Positions 49,962 through 62,276 of a stretch of DNA of 64,000 nt are shown in pieces. Under the pieces are notes generated by a model. The model was given only the letters and a program-made list of their open reading frames with translations, was not told where the DNA came from and did no database searches. The position numbers and the translations under genes are program-made. Origin of the DNA: Gigaspora margarita. Taxonomy: Eukaryota > Glomeromycota > Glomeromycetes > Diversisporales > Gigasporaceae. The stretch is from positions 972,642 to 1,036,641 of the forward strand of contig WTPW01000013.1 in NCBI GenBank assembly GCA_009809945.1, written 5' to 3'. Each line of letters begins with the position of its first letter. Position 1 is the first letter of the stretch.

Positions 49962-52653
49962 CAGATGGGATTTTTTTATTTTTAGTTAATTAGAAAGATT
50001 TCTTATCAATTTTGGGTTTGCATACTTTTAACATTTTGACTAAAAACATGATTAAATTATAGGAAATATTTGGTCAATTCCTATTTTATAATTGTGACAT
50101 TTAATCATTTGAATGATTCAATATTTGTGTAATTGATCTATAAATTATAATAATTGTTCAATAGAGTGTATATGAAATTTTAATTGTGTTCACTTTACCA
50201 ATGATTTTTAAGAAAATGTATGCATAATTAACCATAATCATTATTCAATAAATTACCAGAGGAGTACAAAAATTAATTCTGTTCACTTTAACGATTGTAT
50301 ATGAGCAGGTTTTGATCAAATTAAGAAGTTTAATTTTTACAGTTATTAATATGGAGGAATTTTTTATTTTTATTTAATTAGAAAGATTCTTTATTATTAT
50401 AATTTAATTTTGGGGTTGCATACTTTAACGTTTTGACCAAAACATGATCAAATTATGGGAAAAAATTTTGGTTGATTCCTATTTTATAATTGTGTAATCG
50501 ATCAATAAATTTGATAATAGTTCAATAGAGTGAGTATGAAATTTAATTCTGTTCACTTTACCGATGATTTTCAAGAGAATGTATGTGTAATTAACCATAA
50601 TCATTTATTCATTCAATAAATTACCAGGTGAGTACAAAAATTAATTCTGTTCACTTTAATGATTATGTTTTATAATTTTTTTTTAAAAAAACAAATAAGA
50701 TAGGAAGACAACTATATATTAGAATGTAATTTTTATTTATTACATAAAATACTTCACATAACATTTGTATACCATTCCAGCTTTTATTATTAAAAAACAA
50801 AATTTTTTATATCATACATTGGCTTAAATAAAAAAATACACATTAAATTAACTATCTATGTAACCCCTTAACCCTGTTCTGGAGACACAGGCGATATGCT
50901 TGTAATTACTATAACTTAAGAACAATTTATTATAAACAATATTTTTGCACTTTAAAGAATTACAAAAAAAAACCTTTATTGTATTATATAAAACAATTCA
51001 TACATCGTATTCTTATAAGTTTGATATTCTCTAAAATATATATATATACATTAATTTAATCTTGACTAATATACTAGAGTTGTTGGTAAAACTAATTAGT
51101 TTCATCAGGACCATCGGTGCACCGTTGAAGATTAGTTTTATCTATAACCAATATAATTATTAGTGCACCAGTTTCACCTGCAACTCTATAATATACTAAA
51201 GTAATACTTACTATCTTAATTATTTTTCGATAAGAATTGCTTGATAATATGTAAAAAAACTACATGTCATAACTCAATAAAAATAAATAGACTCATATCC
51301 ATTTGAAAAATTTTGCATGACTTTCATTACCAACTAAAGCCTACTTNCTTGTGAATAAGATTTTTGGTAATTGGATCTTGTTGCTGATAATAGACTATAG
51401 TTTCTCCACCAAACTTATTTGCTTTTATCCACCAGTTAGGACATTGAAGATTTTACCAATTCGTTTTACACCAACTTAACCTTTAAATACACAATTATAT
51501 TTGTAGCTAGATACTTGAAATGCAAAAGTCTCTTGTTCTCGAAAGATAAAGTAAACCAAATTTTCTTCACAATGCACTTGAATTTTTTTTTTTGCCTTCT
51601 GTTGAACGATGTGACCCAAGTCGGAATTGTATAGCATCAATAAACAGACACGAAAGTGGCAATATGAAGAATAAAGAGGAATAGAAAGAATATGTTGTGT
51701 GGAATGATAATGTTTTGATTATGAAATGTTCGTTCATGAGCAACTAATGAAGTTTTATTTGCATATGACTTATCACATAAAAGGCAATGAAAAGGTTTGG
51801 CTACCATTGGTTACTGATCAAAGTAAATATCATGATGCTGTACTAGTACTTACGTACGTATATACATATTATTTATTTACTACTATTACCTGATACAGTA
51901 TATTTACATATATTATATGTTTATACTATGTTTATCCAAATTTGGAATATCATACTTATCACATTTAGATATCACAAGTAATGAGCATCATTCGCCCATA
52001 TGTGAAACATTCCGGTTGCTGACCATTATATCGACTAATTTGTCACTTCTATTTGTTTAATTTGAGAAGAATTCAGGTAGGTATCGTTAACGAAAATTCA
52101 CATCAAATGGCTTTATTACGAATAAAGTTAATAGTAAAATTTGTTAATAACTTATTTTAGATACTTGAATTAATGAATGTTATTTATACTCACAGACTGA
52201 AATGAAATTAAATTGCAAATATTCATAATTTAACTAAGTTTATGAACTCTGTTCCTGGTATATCATTTTAGAAAACCATAACAGAGTGCTGTCACAAATT
52301 CGAAATTGTGACATTAGAGATTCGAATTTCCAGATTTGTACATTTGCATATAGATAACTTTCATTCCTTTTTTTGTATAATTCATTAAATGTTAGTCAAA
52401 ATCTGTGTAAACTTGATGAATGACATATAATCACCCCTTTTTGTAAAAACATTAATAATGTTAGCATGTATGCGTGTTAGATTATAAACACTCTCGATAG
52501 CACGTCAACGTGTCAGGCTTAGTAGTACCATTGTTGAATAGCATTTAGCGTGTTAAACAGCACGTTAACGTGTAAAATAACTATAAGCGAATGAATTAGA
52601 CTTCAGTAAAGAGAGACATGTAGAGAAGTCCCTTCGATTTTACCTAAGGAAAA
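49962..52653. other. AT-rich intergenic sequence with short repeats
   Basis: No gene is supported. A unit containing CAATAAATTACCAG and TTAATTCTGTTCACTTTAA recurs near 48025, 50265, 50515 and 50615. One small MITE lies at 51075-51188. The block before 52653 includes AGCACGTCAACGTGT-like repeats (52500-52580). Duplication copy 2 then begins. Confidence 0.5.
51075..51188. mobile_element. MITE (114 bp) with TAGAGTTG ends and 8-bp target duplication
   Basis: TAGAGTTG and CAACTCTA are inverted ends, with further inward similarity (GGTAAAACT versus AGTTTCACC). TAATATAC is duplicated exactly at 51067-51074 and 51189-51196. Length, termini and 8-bp duplication fit a hAT-type MITE. Confidence 0.8.
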
Positions 52654-53891
52654 AATTAATTTTTCTGTTAATTATATTATGTGAATACTCCAAGATAATG
52701 ATACAATCCAATTAGAAATAATTTATCCACGCATCAAACTTTACCAGAATGCTGCTTACTCCTTGAAAATTTCACGATTAAATTAAGGCAAGGTTCTCTA
52801 TTAAATTAAGTTAGAAAAATGCATTATTAAAAATACCAAATTTCTCAGGAAAAAACTTTTTGTTAGTGCGCAGAAATAGAGGTTAATATAATTCAGGTAT
52901 AAATTCGGTTAACCCTTAGTAACTCGATTTTAACAGAACGGTTTTAATAGACATCGGTTTTATAGCAAACGTGTTTAATTCGGTTGTTAAATACGTTTGA
53001 AATACGGTTTTACTATAAAATATATAGCCCGATTTAAATTCGGTTTAAACTTAACTCAGTTTGGTTTTTTAATTTTTGATCTTTACACAGAAATGCTTTT
53101 GTGGCATTCGGATGCTATAATGTAATTAATTCTACAACCAACTGCAATGCTATAATGTTTTTCAGTAATTTTATGTCAACTATAGATAAAGAGGAGCAAA
53201 TGCAATATTATACACATGAAAACGTATTTGATTGTATAAATGAGGATAATAAAGATGTTTATTCTATGAAAAAAATTTTTTGATAGACAAATTCTAAACT
53301 AATTATTTTTTTTATATGTCCAACTGGAGTTTACTCAAACTTGTATAAATTTAAACAAGTCGTACATAATCAACCATTGAAACTTCTTTTCCCGACATTT
53401 TTGTAGCAAAAACTCATCTAATAAAATTACAATGTGTGTATAAATAAATAAAAAAAAATACAAATTACAACAACAATAAAATAATAATTAAAAAGAAAGA
53501 AAAACTACAATTTTTAAAAAGATAATTAAAAAAAAAGAAAAACTACAATACAAATTTTAAAAAATAATTAATAAAATAAATAATAAAAAAACGTTGGAAA
53601 TCTTTTTTTGAAATGAAAAAAAATTTACAAAGAATAAAATGTCAAAATTATAAAAATCATGAGAAATTTTTTAAGAAAATATAATTCTAATAAAAGATAA
53701 TAAAAAAGTCCGAATTTAAATAAACTAAAATAACTTGAGAAATTTTTTGAGAAAATATAATTCTAATAAAAAATAATAAAAAAGTCCGAATTAAAAATAA
53801 ATTAAAAAAAATTATTGTATATAATCTCCTAAGACCATTCCATACATTCTTGCGGCAAAACAATTTCTTTTATTAGGCGAGTTCGAATAAA

Positions 53892-55510
53892 TTAAATTTC
53901 TAAAGTTTCAAAACAAATATTCGCCATAAATTCATGAACTTTAGATGAATAATGATAATCATCAAAGTAAAAATAAGAATTTTTATCTTCAGGTTGATTG
54001 TATACTGTTTTAACTTTGTGATCATTTAGCAGAGAGATGTCAGGATTTGATGATTTAGAACTAACAATCTCAAAAATTTCATCAGCATTTAAAGTNCNNT
54101 GATTTAAAGATAATTTTAAATCAATGCATTCTTTTTCGTCTGCTCCATAGATATCAAAGGCAGCATCAACACAATTTGTGAGTCCAAAGCTATTCATTCC
54201 AGTATCAGTTTGTAAAGCGACAAAAAACTTGTCACATTTTAAATAAACGACCTTCACACCAGTTTCTCTACTAAATTTTACTAGATGTTGAAGGAGGTAT
54301 TTATTATGAGAATCAACCATTTTTGACAATTTGTCTTTTTCAGCAGAATTCATTGATTTAAAATATGGAACACGAGATAAATCGGGAAGGTTTGGTACTA
54401 ATAAGGTAGAAATAGTTGGAAAAGCCTTCACAAGGAGGTGAAGTGCATCGATTAAGGATTGAACAACTTTAAGTGGCGATGCAGCCATGTCTGTAAAGTA
54501 ATAATCATTACCAGTATCCCATACCTAAAAGGTTAATTGAGTGTGTAAATGAGTAAACAATTGATTGTTAGATTTATACAAAATAATTATTATAAAGTAG
54601 AATAACAGAATTGAATACATACAGCAAATAAAGTTTTACTGAAATCATTCTTGTTTGACTTTTTTAAACTGTTCTTTTTCAAAAGCTTTTTAAATACTTT
54701 AGGATTTGCTTTTGTTTTAAAGAATGATTGTAGTTTATGGTTGTGATTTATTGATTTTTTTGACTTGGTATTAGCAGAATTAGCAGAAATAAAGGCTTCA
54801 ATTTGCTGCTTAATTCCAGGAACTTTATGTTTAGCCGGTCCTGTAGATCCTTGAATAAAATTGCTACTATTTAATTCATAATAAAAATGTTTGATTGACG
54901 TTAATATTTATATATATATATATATATATATATACAAATTAGTAATTAAATCACATTATTTGACTTACTCTGCTGTGGCACCACCAAAAGCATAATTCTC
55001 TAACTCAACATTAAGAGATTCTGCAAGATATTCTGCCCAAACTTTTCCGTTACAAAAATGACCCATATAATTTATTTCTGAAGGCCATTGATTATTTGTT
55101 AAATTGCAAACGTTACCATTATCTGTTTTATAAAATTGAAAATTTATCAATATTATAATATATACAAAAGTAGCAATGATATGTATATCATTGACATTTA
55201 TAGGAAAAAATGACAAACCTGTAAAGGAATCTCCAAATGCAATCAATTTATTAAATCCTTTACGTGGGGACTCTAAGTTTTTTACTAATTTAATTTTAGA
55301 AGCAATTTTAGAATTAGGAGATGAAGTGATATTTTGTTTTAAATTTTTAGAAGTATATGATGAAGGGACATTTTGTTTTTTTAAATTAGTGGTAGTGGAA
55401 TGTTGAGTTGTTGGTGAATTTTTTTGGTTTAATTTGAAAGAGTATTGGATAGGAGAGGAATTGTACGATAAAGATTTGAAAAATTGAAATGGTGATGTTG
55501 CGAAATCCAT
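53892..55510 (-). CDS. SGNH/GDSL esterase-lipase, gene 2 (four exons, C-terminally truncated, 440 residues)
   Basis: Paralogue of the 38.36-40.06 kb gene. Exons are 55510-55219, 55122-54969, 54866-54623 and 54524-53892, with introns of 96, 102 and 98 nt. The catalytic blocks are all kept: GDSFTDNGN, YAFGGATA, VWDTGNDYYF and FDDYHYSSKVHE. A one-base deletion near 53895-53900 relative to gene 1 shifts the frame after FETLE and replaces the last 28 residues with one. The lost tail has no catalytic residue, so activity may survive. Intron 1 has a length divisible by three and no stop here, so retention would insert 32 residues after the nucleophile block; in gene 1 the same intron contains a stop. 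Two or three ambiguous bases lie near 54098-54101. Confidence 0.8.
54907..54934. repeat. TA microsatellite in intron 2 of SGNH gene 2
   Basis: About 14 TA units. The same place in gene 1 (near 39478) has only four or five, so it is a recent expansion within an intron. Confidence 0.8.
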
Positions 55511-55622
55511 TATTTGAGTATTTGTAATTAATAGTTTCGCGTTTTTTTTAATGATTGTAATTATAAAAATTGCTAAAAAATTTTATGAAAGGATAAAGTT
55601 TGACACGAGGAAATTAACTCGC

Positions 55623-55631
55623 TTTTATATA
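55623..55631 (-). promoter_or_regulatory. TATA box of SGNH gene 2
   Basis: TATATAAAA on the minus strand, 113 nt upstream of the start codon at 55510. It corresponds to the box at 40173-40181 before gene 1. Confidence 0.5.
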
Positions 55632-57316
55632 AACGTTTGATTATTAATAATAATATATACCTCGTCTTTTAATTAACAAATCATTTAGCACTACAAGATA
55701 TTAATCCTTACACAGTCCTACTTTCATAATGTAAATGCGAGATAAACCACGATCCAATACAATTTAATAATTCGAACAATCCGGATATTTTGAAACTTTG
55801 TACAATCTATAGAGTCTTTCTATGCATAAAATTTTTATCTTTGTTTAAATTATGACTTTTTAATAAAAAATGATTAGAGTCAAAGATGCAAAGTTATTAT
55901 GCAAAGTTATAAAGCTTCGGGACTTTTAATCAAATTTTGGATTTTATTAGATTATATTCTTATTAAATATTCATAATAAAAAAAAATTTTTTTTAGCAAA
56001 TATTATGTTTTGATTTACTATTATGTTTCGACTTTATTATAATTCGGTCAAAGTTTTCCCAAGATAATTTTTTTATTCTAAATTTAAACTCTGTATCAAT
56101 TTTTTTTTTAGATTTAATGCTAATTATCTACCCAATTTGGTTAGGTAGAAGCACATGGTTTGGCAAATTCGGAATATGAAATCATCAAGACCTAATTGGA
56201 CAATTTCGAATAAACAGTTTTTTTCTTGATCATTAAATTATACGAATCAAATGATCTAGAATATTCAGAATTGACGATATATATTGCTTGGCGTTTCATA
56301 TGTTTCTTTGCATACTTTTGCATACTCATGCATATCTTTATATAGACAAAAATCCTCGATATCATATGAATTACTAAATTTAGTAAATATTATTAGGATT
56401 GAATCTTTTTAGAGTATTAATCGATTACCGATTGTCTAAAGATGTCATTCATCAAATTTTAGGTATAATCTAATAATTCCAATCGACAAGGTTTAATCTT
56501 TGAAAATTTTACAAAGTTTCGTGTATGATTTAAAAATAAACTTTTATAAATATTTATTATTAAGAGATAGTAAATTATAATAGCAGATAGGTGATACCTA
56601 TTTTTAAAAAATATATTCAATTCAAGATTTTAATAAAGATATTTTAAAAAATATTGCAAATTTTTTAGAATTATATTAATTCTTCTATATTGCACGATTC
56701 AAACAACACCGATAACTCAGTAATTATGCGTATTCATAATATCGGAATGCCGAGCTCAACGAACTGTTATTTTTTTGTGTTTATCATGCGTTATAATATT
56801 TATAATACAGTAATAACCTGGATAATCGTTTTTTTTTTATTTTTTTTTCATGCACAATGTTATGTTCCTTTTTTTGATAAGAAGATAAGAAGATACAGGA
56901 GATATGAAACAAACATATATTTACTGCCTTTTCTCATTGTTATATTACTAAATTTGGGTTATTACAAACATGACAACTTTCGGCGGTAAGGGTTTATTAT
57001 AATTAACATAAATAAGTTCAATTGGACAAGCTCGTAAACATAAACACATCGAATGATTTATTTTACAAATATGTAAGATCCGCCGAAGTGAATATATTGA
57101 TTTACATACTGCATAATTTATATTCTTGATTAAATTAATATAATTTATATTTAAATAAATCAAAAAAGATATCTTATAAATGCATAAATTATATTTACTA
57201 TGTTTTGGAGATCATCCAGATATGGCAAAATTACAATGATAATTGTGTTTTTACCGTTTAAAGTTTGTGTTAAAAATTACATTCTTGCATATTTTTTTGA
57301 TTTTTCTGGAATTTTA

Positions 57317-57556
57317 CAGGAGGGTCCCCAAAATTCCGGGTTGGATGTGTCGGATCTAGGTCGGCGTTTAGGTCAAGTTGTTAGTAGGTTCTATAGCAAA
57401 ATTATCAGCTGGGCATTTTTTTACTTAATGAATGGATATGATTTATTAGTAAAATTTTTATGATCTTAGGGGCAAAATTGATCAATTCCGATCCAGCCGA
57501 CCATTATTCCGATGCATTCCGAAGTCTTCAGACCCGGAATTTTTGGGACCTCCCTA
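57317..57556 (+). mobile_element. CCGGGTCGG inverted-repeat MITE, copy 3
   Basis: AGGAGGGTCCCCAAAATTCC at the left and GGAATTTTTGGGACCTCCCT at the right form the inverted ends. The interior matches the copy at 47068-47322. It is absent from duplication copy 1 (near 41945), so it inserted after the duplication or was lost from copy 1. Confidence 0.75.
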
Positions 57557-58614
57557 TGAGTTATAATACTGTAATGATCAAAAATTTTTTTGTTAATTTA
57601 AATTTCTGACTGACTTTCAATTAATTTCTAACATTATATTTATTCATAATTCATTAAAACAATTAATGCAATGCTTTGATATTTAAATTTAATAATAAAT
57701 TATTGTTCTAATCTATTATTTGAGTATACTTGAACTTAAAAGATCGTGTATAAATGTCATCAAACAAAAATTTAAAAAATCTGAAACCTTGGAAATTCCC
57801 AGATCTACATTTTCGGTATGTGTATTACTTTCACTTGCCGAGTATCAATTATAAATCATTAATGTACAGTACAATACATATGCTAGTACAGATAATTATG
57901 ATAACCGTACGTTCGGGTTATTCAATTCAGCAAAATGTTTGTTTTTCTTGAATCTTCTTGACGATTAAGTTTTTCTTGTATTCTTTTGTACTACTAAATT
58001 AGTTCTTGCGACCAATATCTAATGATGATATTAATATAATACATATACTGCGTATTCACATGTGCATTAATATATGTCCGATATGTCCGTTATGTATGTA
58101 CCTATCAATCTTAATGATTTTCACTTCGCTCAACTAGTTATACATTCGGAAAAACTTAAAGTCAAAAATAATCATAAACACATTAAAAATTAAATGAATC
58201 AATTAATCTTCTATAAAGGTAGGTATTTTGGAATAAAATATTTATTTATAATATATTTATTATAAACTTTTGTACAATTAAATGTTGATCGCTCGAAATT
58301 CATAGGATTTAAACTTAAGAATATTCTTTTTAAGGCTAATAGTACTTATGCATTTTTTTTAGTAAACTATGACATTGTCTCAATTCAATGTATGCGAGTT
58401 CTTAATATCAATTCTATTACTGTATAAATTAAAGTAATTCGAGTAAGATGATAATTAGTCGATAATGGTAGATTCCAAAGTATGTCAAATGGGATTTCTT
58501 TAATTATTATGTACTCACTTTATTGCAATCATAAATATTATCAAAATATTGATAATTAAAGCATGTACATCACGAATTTACCCAGAAATTTGGTTAGTTA
58601 ACATCGGATGAAGC

Positions 58615-58745
58615 CAGGATGGTAAAATTGGAGGTCACCCAGGTAATTTCAGACTAAAATTCATAATAAAATTGGGGCCTTTTGAGGTCGTTTGAGGTCG
58701 TTTGAGGTCATTTGAAGGTCATATGAAGGGCATTTATCATCTCTG
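58615..58745. mobile_element. hAT-type MITE (131 bp)
   Basis: CAGGATGGTAAA and TTTATCATCTCTG are imperfect inverted ends. GATGAAGC (58607-58614) and GTTGAAGC (58746-58753) are an 8-bp duplication with one mismatch. Inside are three GAGGTCGTTT-type repeats. Copy 1 lacks it at the matching site (about 42960). Confidence 0.7.
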
Positions 58746-60092
58746 GTTGAAGCTGGAAATGGCTGTGGTTGGAAATTAGGGTTCTCAATTTAAAATAATA
58801 ACTCTAATCCAACATGAAGCTTTTAACATGTTTAAAAAAATTGAAACGGTAAAGAATTAGCACTTTATGTGTATAGTAACAATAGCTTATGGTAAAGGAG
58901 TGATAATATTATGTAATATTTTTTTACTATACCCTCTACTTCCTCCCTCACGTAACAGAAATTTGATTGGCTATTATAAATTTATATATCTAACGTAAGA
59001 AAATTAGAGCCCCCTCCCCCTCAGGATATTACGTAAAATCTGTTACTACCCTAAAATGACTAAATTATATAGAGTATATTCTGATAGAATTTGATGTGTG
59101 GGTAAATTGCATTGTATAATTAAGTTTTCTTTTTAGAATATTCACATAATATAATAAACGAATAAAATTAAAAAATTTGTCTAATTTTGATTATGTACAA
59201 TTACACATGGTTTGATGAAATCAGAATAAGAACTCATTGAGGACTAATTAAAATATTTGAATTAACATTTTTTGCTTGGCTATAGAATTATACGAATCAA
59301 AAGATCTAGAAAATTTTAACTGTAGATATTGTTTGCGTTTCATATGCTGTAGTTTCCTGCATACTCTTGCATACTCTTGCATATACTTAATTTTCAGATT
59401 AATTAACAATAATTTAAAGATTGAATCCTTCATATTTTTGTCCAATTATCGATTATCCCAAAATGTTATCTGTCGTATTTTATTTTCGTTCATATGATTT
59501 AAAAATAGCCAAAAAATCTTTGTAAATACTTTACATGTGAAATAGAAATTATAAAAGGTAATACTTTTGTTTTAAAATAATATTGAATTCGTTATTTCAA
59601 CAATAATATTCAAATAATGTTATTTTTTATTTGTTCATTTACTTTACAAAGATAGCTTGCTATTTGAAACAAACAATTTAATTCTTCTATAATTACATTA
59701 TTCGTACATTAACAGATAAATTCCGAGAACTCCTATGCGCATTCATAATATCCTAAAGTGCTGAACTCCATAAACCATTTAATTTTTTTTTGCTTAACAT
59801 TCATTTATGATAACCAGGATAATAATTTCTTTCACGCACAACGTCCAAATCCTTTTTTTGATAAGAAGGTATCAAACTAAAATATATTTACTGCCTTTTT
59901 TGCTAATAGTTTGCTGAATTTGACTTATTGCCAATATCTGATATGACAAACTTTCGGAGGTAAGGTGCTACTATAATAAATAAGTTATTCGATTGGATAA
60001 TCATAAATATAAACAGATAAACTTTTGCGATTTATTTTACAAATATGTGAATGAGAGGTAAATCCATACATTGATTTACATATTTTATAAAT

Positions 60093-60197
60093 CAGGGCTG
60101 GCAAATGACTTTTAAATGAAGTAAAATGACATTGTGACATTGTCATTTGTGCACTTTGTCATTTAGAAGGTAATGACATTGTCATTTGACAACCCTG
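60093..60197. mobile_element. hAT-type MITE (105 bp)
   Basis: CAGGGCTGGCAAATGAC and GTCATTTGACAACCCTG are inverted ends. The flanks TTATAAAT and GCATAAAT agree at six of eight bases, and copy 1 has the unoccupied GCATAAAT near 44090. The interior alternates TGACATTG and CATTTG repeats. Confidence 0.75.
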
Positions 60198-60209
60198 GCA
60201 TAAATTATA

Positions 60210-61780
60210 GGGATCAATTTTATACCCTCAAATTTAATATTCATACCCCTGCAGATTTGACATTTTTTAAATTTTGAGTAAAGATATCTTAGTAACTACC
60301 AAATCAAATTTTGTAAACTTTTTTTCTTTAAATTCTATATTTAAATAAAAAAAAGTTTATTGAATTTGGTCCAGTAAATTGTTGAATATCTTTGCTCAAA
60401 GTTTGAAAAAAATCAAAACGTTTATTTTAACCATCGTATGGAAGAGCTTAGTACTTTCATGCCGTGTTTAACCCCAGTCACATGAATTTGGCAGTAATTT
60501 ATGGGACACGGATATTTATGATTTATTAGGCATTTATTATTAAAAGAATGTATATTTTTTTAAGGATGATTTTAGAGAGCATAAATTAGATACATTCGAT
60601 TATTGTAAACTAAGGGCGAGGACAACCCTTTATATACATTCTAAATCTCAGGCAGGTTACATACTTACTTCGCTACCACTATGTCTATGCTATGATGGCT
60701 ATGCTTACTTTGCGGCTTCTTCATTAGTGCAACTTTGACTACGTTAACGCAGTGGGCTTTTCGAACCTTCATTGCCCAACAGGTTTAAACGACTACGTTC
60801 ACGTAGTCACTCTCATGTTTTAATGCGCCCGAAATGAGGCTCATAGGATTAAGCCACCAAGAATACATAATAATGCCTAATACTAGAAAGGTAGGATTAA
60901 CATGGCTATGCGATATCATTACTGCATTATGGAAGGTATGTGACAACTTAAAGAATTATACAAATACGGAAGTGAGAGACAAGGGAAAAAATTATTCATT
61001 ATACTATCAAAACAAACTAAACAAAGTTTACTTTAAACTTTGAGCGAAGATATCTCTGCAACTAAGCCAAATTCAATGAACTTTTTTTTTGTTCGAATTC
61101 TATGAATCTATAGAATTAAAATAAAAAAATACATGGAATTTAACTTAAATTTTTTTAAAAAATTCTAATCATTTATCAAAACAGAAACTTTAAGCAAAAA
61201 TATCATAACAGCCACCAAGTCAAATTCAATAAATTTTTTTATTTGAATTCTACCTATTCATAGAATTCAAATAAAAAAGTTTTATTGATTTTGGCTCAGT
61301 AGTTGTTAAGATATCCTCACTTAAATTTTGGAAAAATTTTGGTGCAGCTTCTGTTTTGATAGACATTTTGGATTTTTTTTAAAAAAATTTGATTGAAGAT
61401 AACTTTGTAACTATTAAGTTAAATTCTATGATTTTTTATTTATTTTAATTCTATAGATTCATAGAATTCAAAACAAAAAAAGTTCATTGAATTTGGCTAA
61501 GTAGCTGCAGAGATATCTTCACTCAAAGTTTAAATTAAATTTTGAATAGAGACGTTTTGGTTTTTTTTTCAAACTTTTAGCAAAGATATCTTAGCAACTA
61601 CTGGACCAAATTCAATAAATTTTTATTTATTTGAATTCTATAACTCTTTAGATTTTAAAAAAAAAAGTTTACTAAATTTGATTTGGTAATTACTAAGATA
61701 TCTTTACTCATAGTTTAAAAAAAAGTTAAATCTGTAAGGGAGTATGAATATTAAATTTGGGGGTATAAAAATTGGTTCCC
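60210..61780. mobile_element. TIR element (1.57 kb) with 8-bp target duplication, only in duplication copy 2
   Basis: GGGATCAATTTTATACCC and GGGTATAAAAATTGGTTCCC are inverted ends. Similarity continues inward for about 50 bp, and AAATTATA is duplicated exactly (60202-60209 and 61781-61788). Subterminal units of about 150 bp, each containing AAGATATCT and a TTTGAATTCTA / TAGAATTCAAA hairpin, recur at about 60275, 61035, 61185, 61385 and 61565. The middle (60480-61000) is different and less AT-rich, with a small GACTACGTTCACGTAGTC palindrome. Only a 60-70 codon ORF (60834-61043) is present and I do not consider it a transposase. Confidence 0.8.
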
Positions 61781-62276
61781 AAATTATATCTATTGATTAA
61801 ATATTTATAATTTATATTTAAATATATCAAAAAAGATATCTCTGAATACATCAAAAAAATGTAATTTTTATTTACTATATTTTGTTAATTATCCAGATAT
61901 ATCAATATTACAATAGTGAATATTATTTTGTCGTTTAAGGTTAGCTTCACCAAATTACATGATAATATCGATCTGTTCTTTCTAATGATACCTGACAAAA
62001 CTATTTCTTAATGACGAAATGGTTTTGTCAATATACTTATTTTGACGAACCTTGGCGATTAACAAAACTTATGATGATTGATAAAACACTTGATGAATCA
62101 ATTTGAATAATGAAATATTATAATATAGTTAACTCTCTTTAATGGGGTTCTTTGTAATGGCCTCTGGATGCTGAATATTAAAAGTTTTTCAAAATTATAA
62201 TCCAAGGTTTTACTTATCAATATGAAAACACAGTAAATTTAATTGATAATTTCATGTTTTCTTGCCAAATCATGAA

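Larger units (their letters stand above)
55640..60084. other. AT-rich non-coding tail of duplication copy 2
   Basis: Counterpart of 40.2-44.1 kb, again with the internal tandem pair (about 56.14-58.2 and 59.19-60.07 kb). No gene is supported. A segment at about 58895-59075 is missing from copy 1 and has weakly inverted ends (ATTATGTAATAT versus GATATTACGTAA), so it may be another MITE. Confidence 0.5.
52654..62276. repeat. Segmental duplication, copy 2 (contains SGNH hydrolase gene 2)
   Basis: Same order and orientation as 35986-44582, offset by about 16.7 kb at the left end. Relative to copy 1 it lacks the 1.25 kb TIR element (empty site 53050-53056) but has gained the CCGGGTCGG MITE (57317-57556), a hAT MITE (58615-58745), an insertion at about 58895-59075, a hAT MITE (60093-60197) and a 1.57 kb TIR element (60210-61780). 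Gene exons are more alike than the flanks. Confidence 0.8.

Noticed and set aside
53101-53283. 60-codon frame upstream of the SGNH gene 2 block
   Set aside because: It needs a GTG start, and the paralogous stretch in copy 1 (37645 onward) does not keep the frame.
60650-60830. Possible tRNA or structured RNA in a less AT-rich patch
   Set aside because: Short palindromes such as GACTACGTTCACGTAGTC are present, but no cloverleaf with acceptor, anticodon and TTCRA arms at the right spacing could be drawn.
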